DNA from: Clostridiaceae bacterium M8S5
GTDB taxonomy: Bacteria > Bacillota > Clostridia > Tissierellales > MCWD3
Direction of reading: 5' to 3'
DNA: 64,000 nucleotides
NCBI GenBank assembly: GCA_029227815.1
Contig: CP118523.1
Location: forward strand, 2,418,001 to 2,482,000
The translations under genes and the position numbers were made by a program. The notes beneath the pieces are model-generated. The model saw nothing but the letters and a program-made list of their open reading frames with translations, did no database searches and was not told the DNA's origin. Within the stretch, counting starts at the first letter, position 1; the number at the start of each line of letters is the position of its first letter. This document shows, one piece after another, positions 26,947-34,397 of the stretch.

Positions 26947-28203
26947 TTATGATTTTAATTTGTTCAAAAACTCATCAAATTTCTTCTCTGTCATATTATT
27001 ACCTGCTTTATAATACTTTTTACCCTTAAGTTCATCAGGTAAATATTGTTGCTTAACATAGTTAGTTGGATAACTATGAGGATATAAATACTCTGTACCT
27101 CTCCCTAGTTTGCTAGCACCCTTATAGTGTGCATCTTTTAAATGGCTTGGTATGTCACCTATCGTCTCTAAGCTGATATCTGCTAACGCTTTATCTATAG
27201 CACTTATGGCAGAATTTGATTTTGGTGAACTTGCAAGTAAAATCACTGCTTGTGCTAATTGTATCCTAGCTTCTGGAAAACCAACTTTTAAAGCTGCATC
27301 TACACAGTTATTAACTATTGTTATAGCATTTGGATAAGCCAGGCCTATATCTTCACTAGCTATTACTAGTAATCTCCTACATACTGATTTTAAATCTCCT
27401 GCTTTTACTAGTCTAGCTAAATAGTGTAATGATGCATCTACATCACTACCTCTTATAGATTTTTGAAAAGCACTTAATGTATCGTAATGACTATCACCAA
27501 ACTTATCAAAGCTAAATCCTGTTGTTTGTGTACATTCTTTTGCTATATCTAAATCAATCTTAAAATTTTTTTCTTTGAGGTTTGAATATATAGCTATCTC
27601 TAAGTCATTTAGTGCCCTTCTCATATCTCCATTTGATATATTTGCTATATACTCTATTGCTTCATCGTCGTATCTTATTTCTCTATCTAATCCATTTGAT
27701 ACAACATTCACAGCCCTTATCAATCCTTTATACACATCATTTTTACCAATTTTCTTAAACTCAAATATGGTTGATCTACTTAGTATAGCATGAAATATAG
27801 TGAAAAAAGGATTTTCTGTTGTACTTGATATCAGTGTTATCTCTCCACTTTCAATGTATTTGAGCAGAGATTGTTGTTGCTTTTTATTAAAATTCTGAAT
27901 CTCATCTAAGTAAAGTAGCACCCCATTATTTGTCATAAGCGTACCTAAGTCACCTATAATATTTTTTATATCTTTTAGTGAAGCATCTGTTGCGTTAAGC
28001 TTATAGAGCTTTTTATCTGTAGCTTTTGCAATAATGTTTGCAACAGTAGTTTTCCCCGTCCCTGGTGGACCATAAAATATCATATTTGAAATATGATTTG
28101 AATTAATAATCTTATTTAATAACTTGCCCTTACCTAATATATGCTGTTGACCCACTACATCTTCTAAAGTAGTTGGTCTAACTACATCCGCCAATGGTTT
28201 CAT
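26947..28203 (-). CDS. rarA: RarA/MgsA replication-associated AAA+ ATPase
   Basis: 418 aa. Acts at stalled replication forks and in recombination in the cytoplasm. Walker A GPPGTGKTT (about 50-58), Walker B VLLYLDEIQNFNKKQQ, sensor 1 ISSTTENPFF, then the MgsA C-terminal region GSDVDASLHYLARLVKAG and LPDELKGKKYYK. The start is the third of three nearby in-frame ATGs (MKPLADVVRPTT), which is best spaced from AGGATG. The downstream gene on this strand is separated by a terminator; ltaE begins 17 nt upstream of it, so ltaE-rarA likely form an operon. Confidence 0.94.
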   Translation of the reverse strand: MKPLADVVRPTTLEDVVGQQHILGKGKLLNKIINSNHISNMIFYGPPGTGKTTVANIIAKATDKKLYKLNATDASLKDIKNIIGDLGTLMTNNGVLLYLDEIQNFNKKQQQSLLKYIESGEITLISSTTENPFFTIFHAILSRSTIFEFKKIGKNDVYKGLIRAVNVVSNGLDREIRYDDEAIEYIANISNGDMRRALNDLEIAIYSNLKEKNFKIDLDIAKECTQTTGFSFDKFGDSHYDTLSAFQKSIRGSDVDASLHYLARLVKAGDLKSVCRRLLVIASEDIGLAYPNAITIVNNCVDAALKVGFPEARIQLAQAVILLASSPKSNSAISAIDKALADISLETIGDIPSHLKDAHYKGASKLGRGTEYLYPHSYPTNYVKQQYLPDELKGKKYYKAGNNMTEKKFDEFLNKLKS

Positions 28204-28220
28204 ACACATCATCCTATTAT

Positions 28221-29246
28221 TTATAATATCAATTTTTTCATAATATTTATTACCTTATCTATATCTTCTTTACTCACATAATAATGAGTTACAAATCTAT
28301 ACTCTCCGTTGTCTATACCGTTTACTTTTATATCATTTTTATGTAAGCCTTCTACCAAGTCTTTCTCACTTATAAGTGAATCAGGAATCTTAAAGAATAC
28401 CATATTTATGTCTGTTCTATCCTTCTGTACCTTTATACCATCTATTTTAGACAGCTCACTTACTAAATATTTTGCATTATCATGACTTCCTTTAAGTGTT
28501 GGTAGTATTTCATTAAGCCCTACTATTCCTGCAGCAGCCAAAACCCCAACTTGTCTTAGGCCACCGCCCATTAATTTTCTATTTTTTCTGGCTTTATCTA
28601 TAAACTTTTTATTACCCACTAACATAGATCCTATAGGCGCACATAATCCTTTGGATAAACAAAACATCACACTATCTGAATATTTTGCGATTTCACTAGC
28701 ATCTACCTCTAAAGCAACGGCTGCATTGAATATCCTAGCCCCATCCAAATGAACAGGAATATTTCTTTCTCTAGCTATATTATATATATCTCTCATATTT
28801 TCTAGAGGTACTACTGCACCTGTTGAGTGAGCATTTTCTAAACATATCAAACCTGTGTCAGGAAAATGAATATCTTCCTCTCTTATTGCCTTTTTCACTT
28901 TAGCAGGATCCATCATACCATTTTCACCTTGCATAATCCTAAGCTGTACATTCGCTATTACAGCTGATGCCCCTACTTCATGAGCAAATATATGGCTTTC
29001 TTCATGTAGTATTACTTCATCGCCTCTTTTAGTATGTGTAAAAACAGCCAATTGATTACCAAATGTTCCACTAGGCACAAATAAAGCTGACTCTTTACCT
29101 AACATTTTAGCTGATAATTCTTCTAGTTGCTTAACCGTAGGGTCATCTTCATATACATCATCTCCTACTATAGCATTCATCATTGCCTTTCTCATATTTT
29201 TTGTTGGTTGGGTTACCGTATCACTTCTCAAATCTACAATTTTCAT
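28221..29246 (-). CDS. ltaE: low-specificity L-threonine aldolase
   Basis: 341 aa PLP enzyme splitting threonine or allo-threonine to glycine and acetaldehyde. N-terminal DLRSDTVTQPT is the family signature; GDDVYEDDPTVKQLEE follows, then HLDGARIFNAA (Asp-His contacts), and the PLP lysine in SVMFCLSKGLCAPIGS (about residue 200). Supplies glycine, which suits an amino-acid fermenter. It is preceded by the long gene-poor region and is the first gene of the ltaE-rarA pair. Confidence 0.93.
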   Translation of the reverse strand: MKIVDLRSDTVTQPTKNMRKAMMNAIVGDDVYEDDPTVKQLEELSAKMLGKESALFVPSGTFGNQLAVFTHTKRGDEVILHEESHIFAHEVGASAVIANVQLRIMQGENGMMDPAKVKKAIREEDIHFPDTGLICLENAHSTGAVVPLENMRDIYNIARERNIPVHLDGARIFNAAVALEVDASEIAKYSDSVMFCLSKGLCAPIGSMLVGNKKFIDKARKNRKLMGGGLRQVGVLAAAGIVGLNEILPTLKGSHDNAKYLVSELSKIDGIKVQKDRTDINMVFFKIPDSLISEKDLVEGLHKNDIKVNGIDNGEYRFVTHYYVSKEDIDKVINIMKKLIL

Positions 29247-29640
29247 AAAATTCCCCCTACAATCTTGTCTGCATAATTAACATTTATTCTATATTATATT
29301 TTATCATGATTTTATAGCTGAATAAATATAATAATTGTTTTAAACCTTAAAATAGACCTTGACTCAAAATACAAAACTTCATATTTATATAAAATAAAGG
29401 CTACTTACACAAATACATATAGATATTTTATGTTAAGCAACCTTTATTTCAATATTTTAATTTTTTACTATTATAAGATTTCTTAGTTGTGACTAATCCA
29501 ATATCTATCTTTTGCATTTCCAAAACTTGCTTTACATTTACATAAACTAAAACTAAAATTTACTCAACTCTGCTAAAAATGCTTTAGTTTTTACTCCCAC
29601 TCACTGTCTTTCTAAATATTGAGATAATATAGTGCGATTT

Positions 29641-29842
29641 GAACTAAATATGATCACTTATGTTTCTTTCAGATGTAAAAATAGATTCTGTAATACATGC
29701 AAATCACCTTATGTTAATGTACGAGCGATTCATTGTTGTTCAACTTGAAGAAGAATATATTTTTAATGTTATTGATAAATCAAAAAAATTCAGCCTCTTT
29801 ACCTTTACCAATCTTGTGATAGCACTATGTCATTTATACTAA
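29641..29842 (+). pseudogene. possible remnant of a zinc-ribbon transposase (IS91-type N-terminus)
   Basis: One frame reads VSFRCKNRFCNTCKS, which resembles the CxxxxCxxC zinc-binding stretch (FxCKSRFCxSCG) near the N-terminus of IS91-like transposases. A shifted frame continues with FNVIDKSKKFSLFTFTN, loosely like the VPHRHxVFTIP segment that follows in that family. Stops and a frameshift interrupt it, and no ends are visible. The match is short and from memory, so this is a weak call. Confidence 0.28.
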
Positions 29843-29974
29843 ACCTCTAGGTGTAAAATATCAATATAGCAAATAAGTTCAACTGCTTCTATAGGTTTGT
29901 TTTGTTATGCTATTTGGGTATAACGATTTTTTTGTTTTCATCAATAAAGTTGAACTTTTCTATTAAATAAAAAA

Positions 29975-30019
29975 AGAGCATTGCACTAACAAATTAACTT
30001 TAGCTAGTGCAACAGCTCT
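29975..30019 (-). terminator. terminator of the Cys-rich peptide gene at 30023
   Basis: On the minus strand AGAGC and TTGCACTA segments pair with TAGTGCAA and GCTCT (internal loop), then seven T residues, 4 nt past the stop. Confidence 0.85.
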
Positions 30020-30022
30020 GCT

Positions 30023-30151
30023 TTATCTAACATATATCCCAATTGCTCTGTCGAATGAAACAGATAATTCTGGCGTTTCACATATACAATTACAATTAGA
30101 TTTATGACTAAACAAAGTTTCTAAATTAACTTTTTTAGTTAGTTTTTTCAT
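30023..30151 (-). CDS. Cys-rich short peptide, CLI_3235-like RiPP/bacteriocin precursor (copy 1)
   Basis: 42 aa. Leader-like start MKKLTKKVNLETLF, then CNCIC at residues 20-24, then a tail ETPELSVSFDRAIGIYVR. A perfect AAAGGAGGT lies 7 bases before the ATG, and a strong terminator follows at once. The peptide at 30545 shares MKKL-x-KK-x-N-x-E and places C-N-C-I-C at the same residues 20-24. The pattern recalls the clostridial CLI_3235 family (putative bacteriocin precursors, Cys-rich core after a Lys-rich leader); this is from memory and needs an HMM test. No radical SAM, lanthionine synthetase or transporter gene is within the window. Confidence 0.72.
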   Translation of the reverse strand: MKKLTKKVNLETLFSHKSNCNCICETPELSVSFDRAIGIYVR

Positions 30152-30544
30152 CTTGCTACCTCCTTTTTTTTGGTTATTGTATATAATTCTATTTTATTTT
30201 ATATATTCCTTCTAATTATGAAATAATTTGTTATTTTTTTTGTTTTATACTACTCTGTACTCTCTTCTTTTTCTCCTAGTTACCTTTTTTTGGCACTATG
30301 TAATATAGTCAAAAGATTTTATTTTTCTCAAGTTTTAGTTATTCCTAAACCTAAAGTGTTACATTTCATCAGGTTGACTATAAAAGTTGCCTTAAACCGA
30401 TGGATTTAACTCCATTAAAAACTTTAATACAAGATATTTAATCCTAGATAAGCTGCAAAATACTATCTAGTATTTTCTCTAATATTAAATTATTATGTTA
30501 TAAAATCATAAAAAAGGGGCTTAACCCCTTTTTAATTTCTTTAA
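30152..30544. other. intergenic region between the two Cys-rich peptide genes
   Basis: 393 bp without a gene. It should hold the promoter of the 30023 peptide gene (TTGAGA, 18 bp, TATATT on the minus strand at about 30300-30330 is a candidate) and an inverted repeat CTAGATA/TATCTAG at 30444-30470. The stretches directly upstream of both peptide genes share AATA(T/A)AAAATAAA and AAAATAGAAT-TATA-like runs, consistent with a duplicated unit. Confidence 0.45.
30512..30533 (-). terminator. terminator of the Cys-rich peptide gene at 30545
   Basis: Perfect AAAAGGGG / CCCCTTTT stem with a 5-6-nt loop and a T run on the minus strand, 12 nt past the stop. Confidence 0.9.
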
Positions 30545-30670
30545 TTAATATCTTTGTGTATACATTCTGTCACGTGAATCATGTAATCCGCCCATCAAGC
30601 AAATGCAGTTACACATCATTTTAGGACTGCTTATTGCTTCAAAGTTAGCTTTCTTAGCAAGTTTTTTCAT
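30545..30670 (-). CDS. Cys-rich short peptide, CLI_3235-like RiPP/bacteriocin precursor (copy 2)
   Basis: 41 aa. Start MKKLAKKANFEAISS, then CNCIC at residues 20-24, then LMGGLHDSRDRMYTQRY. AAAGGAGGA lies 5 bases before the ATG. The leader is near-identical in plan to copy 1 while the part after the Cys block is unrelated, which is how leader and core behave in RiPP precursors. It is divergently placed from the secreted papain-like hydrolase gene (285 bp between the two starts). No maturase is nearby, so if modified it must rely on enzymes coded elsewhere. A stand-alone metal-binding or signalling peptide is the alternative. Confidence 0.72.
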   Translation of the reverse strand: MKKLAKKANFEAISSPKMMCNCICLMGGLHDSRDRMYTQRY

Positions 30671-30866
30671 ATCGTTCCTCCTTTTCGTTTTTGTTTTGTA
30701 GTATATGTATAATATTCTATTTTATTATAAAAATTCCTTTATTTTATATTATTTTAAAAATTTTAGTCATGATTATAAAGGTTTTCTGAAATCTCAAACT
30801 TATATTTACTATTATACTTTATATATCTAATTCAAATTCCAATGTTTGGTAAAATTATTATTTGTA

Positions 30867-30895
30867 TTGACTTTATAAACTATCAGCAGTACTAT
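30867..30895 (+). promoter_or_regulatory. probable promoter of the papain-like hydrolase gene
   Basis: TTGACT (30867-30872), 17-bp spacer, TACTAT (30890-30895), about 60 nt before the start codon. Confidence 0.5.
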
Positions 30896-30954
30896 AAAAT
30901 TAATTCCAAAACCACATAATTAAAATTCTAGACATTATAAGAGAGGTGTTAAAA

Positions 30955-31830
30955 ATGAAAAACAGTTTTAAGATTTTCTTATCATTACTTCTTTGTTTCG
31001 TAGTTTTTGGTACAAGCTCAATAACACATGCAAGTGATACATCATCTACAGCACCTAAAGTAATAACGGACAATGAGTACGCACAATTACAATCATCTTA
31101 TAACAAACTTATTGATCATGCTAATGCAAACGATATTCCTCTTGGTTTAACTTTTGATATATTTACCAAAGAATATTTGGCTACTGGGTATGATAGTGTA
31201 AATGAATACACTAATGTATATTATAATATGTTAAAGGAAGTACCTAAAAATACAGAAGTTCATACCGATTCTGTTATTTTAACTTCTAAAGGTAACCCTT
31301 TTTCATGGCATTATAATACAGGAACATCATTGCCTAGAAAAGCTAACTATAGTAAATATAATTTACTAAATGTTTGTCAGCCGGGCGATGTTATATATGA
31401 AGCAAATGGAGGTTTTGGAATAACTGGACATATTGCAATAGTAGAAGGAAAGTTTTATGACGCAACCCAAAATCAGTACTATATCAGAGTAATAGAAGCA
31501 AATCAACACGGAGTATGTAGAGGTGTACTAGATGATGATAGAGTTGATACTCAAAGAGACTACATCTATAGAGTTACTTCTGCAACAGCTGAAAATAAAA
31601 ACAATGCAGTTGAATTTTGTAAAAGTCAATTTGGTAAACCATACATTCTAGACTTTGCTAAACATACTAGCGCGGATACAAAGAGTTGGTATTGTTCTGA
31701 ATTAGTGTGGGCTGCTTACATGAGAGAAGGTATTAATATTGAAACACAATATTGGTTAAATGAACCAGGAGTATCTCCAAGGGATATATCTAGAAGTGAT
31801 AAAGTAACACTAATAAATATAAATAAATGA
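30955..31830 (+). CDS. secreted permuted papain-like (NlpC/P60-YiiX type) hydrolase, copy A
   Basis: 291 aa with a signal peptide (residues 1-26, MKNSFKIFLSLLLCFVVFG, cut near THA-SD). The C-terminal 150 residues have the permuted order of YiiX/YycO-like enzymes: CQPGDVIYEA (141-150), GITGHIAIVEGKFYD with His159, RVIEANQHGVCRG with Glu181, and late SWYCSELVWAAY with Cys247. That gives a Cys-His-acid triad in circularly permuted order. Family members cut peptidoglycan peptides or lipid/acyl amide bonds; the substrate is unknown. ATG at 30955 after GAGAGGTG. A close paralogue lies at 49103. Confidence 0.83.
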   Translation: MKNSFKIFLSLLLCFVVFGTSSITHASDTSSTAPKVITDNEYAQLQSSYNKLIDHANANDIPLGLTFDIFTKEYLATGYDSVNEYTNVYYNMLKEVPKNTEVHTDSVILTSKGNPFSWHYNTGTSLPRKANYSKYNLLNVCQPGDVIYEANGGFGITGHIAIVEGKFYDATQNQYYIRVIEANQHGVCRGVLDDDRVDTQRDYIYRVTSATAENKNNAVEFCKSQFGKPYILDFAKHTSADTKSWYCSELVWAAYMREGINIETQYWLNEPGVSPRDISRSDKVTLININK

Positions 31831-31837
31831 TGAGAAT

Positions 31838-31876
31838 AAAGGGGCTATCTACATTCTAATGTGATATGCCCCCGTT
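31838..31876. terminator. bidirectional terminator between hydrolase A and orr
   Basis: GGGGCTATCTACATT pairs with AATGTGATATGCCCC with small bulges; A-rich before and T-rich after on both strands, between converging genes. Confidence 0.75.
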
Positions 31877-31903
31877 ATCTTTATTGATTATATATTTTAA
31901 CTT

Positions 31904-32965
31904 TTATATTAATACTTTATCTACATATTCAGATGTAGAGCTTCTTAATATTCCTGTATAAGTTAGCTTAAATGAGATCACATCACCTACTTTATAGTCC
32001 TTACACTTTGTTACATCTAGCAGTAAATGATCACCACTTCCACCTATTATACTTATATCTTTATCTAAAGGAATGATATCCTCTAAGCTTATATCCTGTC
32101 TTCCTATTGCACATATAGCTCTTTTTATTATGCCTTTATCCTCAAACTCTGGTTTATTTCCAAACGCATCCATCCCTATTTCTCCAATAGGTACTGATGG
32201 TTTTTCTTGTAGCTCTATTAATTCAGCCTTCATTATAAAGCAATCATCATACATATTTTCTATTTGATTACCAAAGGCTGTTTCTCTACCAAGTGCTAAA
32301 GCTTCTCCTAGTCTTAGCATATTTATATCACTTGGCATATTTCCTTCTTGCAGTAAATAAATATTACTCGAATTACCACCAGATATAATTTCTAAATCAT
32401 AGCCTATCATATCTTCAATTTTCTTCTTATAATATGATAGCTTTGACAAATTATCGTACTTTGGTATTACTCCACCATAGCACGTAAGATTAGTGCCTAT
32501 ACCTATTAATTTGACTCCATCTAGTTTCTTAATATTATTAACGAATTCATCAACTTTTTCTTCGTTAAACAAACCTTCTCTTAAATCTCCTAAATCAAGC
32601 ATTAGTATTACTCCGTGAATTTTCCCAAGTTCTAAAGCAGCTTTGGACAATAGTTTTACTGTTTCTATCTCTGAATTTAAAGATATATCTGCATATTTAA
32701 CTATTTCATTTACTCTACTTTGCATAGGAAGCCTTAAAAGAATCTTTTTTAAATCAATATGTTGCAATTGCTTTAAATTGTTAATCCTTGAATCTGCTAA
32801 ATACTTTATGCCACAACTTACAATCGCTTCTACTACTTCTTTATTGGCACAAAAAACCTTTGTAACTGCAGCTATATCTACATTATTTTTATTACACATA
32901 TCAATGAGTACTTTTGTATTGTGTTTTATTTTGTTTAAGTCCATTTCTATACATGGATAACTCAT
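31904..32965 (-). CDS. orr: ornithine racemase (PLP, alanine racemase fold type III)
   Basis: 353 aa, the size of the characterized clostridial Orr. Converts L-ornithine to D-ornithine, the substrate of the aminomutase. N-terminal PLP barrel: IEMDLNKIKHNTK and AAVTKVFCAN with the PLP lysine (about residue 36). It then has LMLDLGDLREGLF, IGTNLTCYGG, SGGNSSNIYLL, RLGEALALGRET, and in the C-terminal beta domain GRQDISLED and GGSGDHLLLD. Context proves the substrate: it is the last gene of the ornithine operon, 55 nt after glmL with a 10-bp-stem hairpin between. In other clostridia orr often leads the cluster. Confidence 0.95.
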   Translation of the reverse strand: MSYPCIEMDLNKIKHNTKVLIDMCNKNNVDIAAVTKVFCANKEVVEAIVSCGIKYLADSRINNLKQLQHIDLKKILLRLPMQSRVNEIVKYADISLNSEIETVKLLSKAALELGKIHGVILMLDLGDLREGLFNEEKVDEFVNNIKKLDGVKLIGIGTNLTCYGGVIPKYDNLSKLSYYKKKIEDMIGYDLEIISGGNSSNIYLLQEGNMPSDINMLRLGEALALGRETAFGNQIENMYDDCFIMKAELIELQEKPSVPIGEIGMDAFGNKPEFEDKGIIKRAICAIGRQDISLEDIIPLDKDISIIGGSGDHLLLDVTKCKDYKVGDVISFKLTYTGILRSSTSEYVDKVLI

Positions 32966-32985
32966 TTAGAAACCTCCTTATGGTA

Positions 32986-33015
32986 AAGTGTCGCCTATAT
33001 TTTATGGCGACACTT
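32986..33015 (-). other. intercistronic hairpin upstream of orr
   Basis: Perfect 10-bp stem AAGTGTCGCC / GGCGACACTT with a 10-nt AT loop, between the glmL stop and the orr ribosome binding site. No T run follows on the minus strand, so it is not a typical terminator; mRNA processing or stability is a possible role. Confidence 0.7.
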
Positions 33016-33020
33016 CAAAT

Positions 33021-34397
33021 TTATGATTCGTTAAAATTGAGACTTTTTTTCAGAAGCTTTACACTTGACTCTGGGTACTTTTTAGAAAGTACACCCATAG
33101 ACGCCATTATATAATATTCATCTTTGTATATCTTAGCCTCTTTCTTAGGAAATAGCTCATTACCCTTTGAGTCTTTTATTATCATAGCCATAATCTCTTT
33201 ACTTTTTTCTAACCTAGTCAATGCTCCGCCAGTTCCAATTATATATTTAACCTTTGTTAAATCTTTACCTTCCGCTAGCGTACATTTTCCTGAAGGCCCA
33301 AACAAATCTCTAAGCTTTCCTGCATGTCTTTGCACAGCAGTAATTACAGCTTCTTTTGTAAGTTCCTCAACAAATCTTTTTTCTATATCAGTTTTAGGAA
33401 TAGGCCTGTGATTTTCTATAATACCACTCAATTCTTCCTGTGATATCTGCATCCTCTTTGCTAGTTCATCTGTACCTATCAAATCCACAATATTTCTCAT
33501 ATTTACATAAACACCTAAATCTCCTTCAACTGTTCTTTTTGAAACAGGCTCGGGACTTATAAGTATTCTGCTTATTTCCTCACTGCCCTCTGTCACAGAG
33601 TGTACATCAGTCGTAGCACCTCCAACATCTATAGTTAACAAATCACCTATATCCTCTTTGAGAACTTTGGATGCTAATAGCACTGCTCCTGGTGTTGGTA
33701 TGATAGGTCCATCTACCATATCTCTAACCTTACTCATCCCAGGCGCATTTGTTATATGCTCTTCAAATACGTCTTGTATGACTTTTCTTGTAGGTTCTAT
33801 ATTTAGTTGATCTATTTTAGGATAAACATTTTCAACTACGTATAGTTTGTTCCTAGAATCCGCAAATATCTCTTCTATTTCTTCTTTGTTTTCAATGTTA
33901 CCTGCATAAATTAACGGTATATCTAAGTCTAACTCTCTTATTAGCTCTGCATTGTAAATAGCCGTATCTCTCTCACCATAGTCTACTCCACCTGCAAGCA
34001 ATATAATATTGGGCTCCATCTCTTTAATCTTTTTAATGTCTGTTCTTCTTAGTCTTCCAGCTGTTATTAGATGTATATTTGCTCCAGCCCCTAAAGCAGC
34101 TTCTTTAGCTGCTCTAACTGTCATATCATATACTAATCCATGAACTGTCATTTTAAGTCCACCAGCCGCACTACTAGTTGCAAACATCTCACTATACTCT
34201 AAATCACTGGTTCCAAGATTTTCTTTGAGATTGTCTATAGCACCCTTTAACCCTATATTTACATCTCCTTGCATAACTGTAGTAGGTGATTGTCCTTGAC
34301 CTAAAAACTGAATTTCACTACCTTCTTTTACTCCATTAAAAGCATTAACTACCGTAGTGGTACTACCGATTTCAGCGATCAAAACATCTATTTTCAT
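33021..34397 (-). CDS. GlmL/MutL-type reactivation protein for B12 aminomutase
   Basis: 458 aa ASKHA-fold ATPase of the MutL/GlmL family. ATPase motifs: IAEIGSTTTVVNAFNG (phosphate 1, residues 6-21), LAGGVDYGERDTA, LTIDVGGATTDVHSV (phosphate 2, about residue 235) and YIIGTGGALTRLE (adenosine). GlmL sits beside glutamate mutase; the homologue beside OraSE is thought to repair or reload inactivated adenosylcobalamin enzyme. It follows oraE with a TAATG overlap and precedes orr, so it is part of the ornithine operon. Function in ornithine aminomutase maintenance is inferred from position. Confidence 0.85.
   Translation of the reverse strand: MKIDVLIAEIGSTTTVVNAFNGVKEGSEIQFLGQGQSPTTVMQGDVNIGLKGAIDNLKENLGTSDLEYSEMFATSSAAGGLKMTVHGLVYDMTVRAAKEAALGAGANIHLITAGRLRRTDIKKIKEMEPNIILLAGGVDYGERDTAIYNAELIRELDLDIPLIYAGNIENKEEIEEIFADSRNKLYVVENVYPKIDQLNIEPTRKVIQDVFEEHITNAPGMSKVRDMVDGPIIPTPGAVLLASKVLKEDIGDLLTIDVGGATTDVHSVTEGSEEISRILISPEPVSKRTVEGDLGVYVNMRNIVDLIGTDELAKRMQISQEELSGIIENHRPIPKTDIEKRFVEELTKEAVITAVQRHAGKLRDLFGPSGKCTLAEGKDLTKVKYIIGTGGALTRLEKSKEIMAMIIKDSKGNELFPKKEAKIYKDEYYIMASMGVLSKKYPESSVKLLKKSLNFNES

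Larger units (their letters stand above)
29247..30022. other. gene-poor region with hairpin and possible transposase remnant
   Basis: 776 bp with no convincing intact gene. It holds the ltaE upstream region, a long hairpin (29393-29448: on the minus strand AATAAAGGTTGCTT against AAGTAGCCTTTATT, perfect with G-U pairs, 28-nt AT-rich loop), a weak transposase remnant (29641-29842) and the terminator at 29975-30019. A 60-codon frame at 29660-29842 has no ribosome binding site. Confidence 0.5.

Noticed and set aside
29660-29842. 60-codon plus-strand frame as a gene
   Set aside because: No ribosome binding site and it reads across the supposed transposase remnant in another frame.
29247-31830. 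CRISPR array or tRNA genes in the gene-poor stretch
   Set aside because: No regular repeat-spacer pattern and no cloverleaf-like sequence found here, nor elsewhere in the window.
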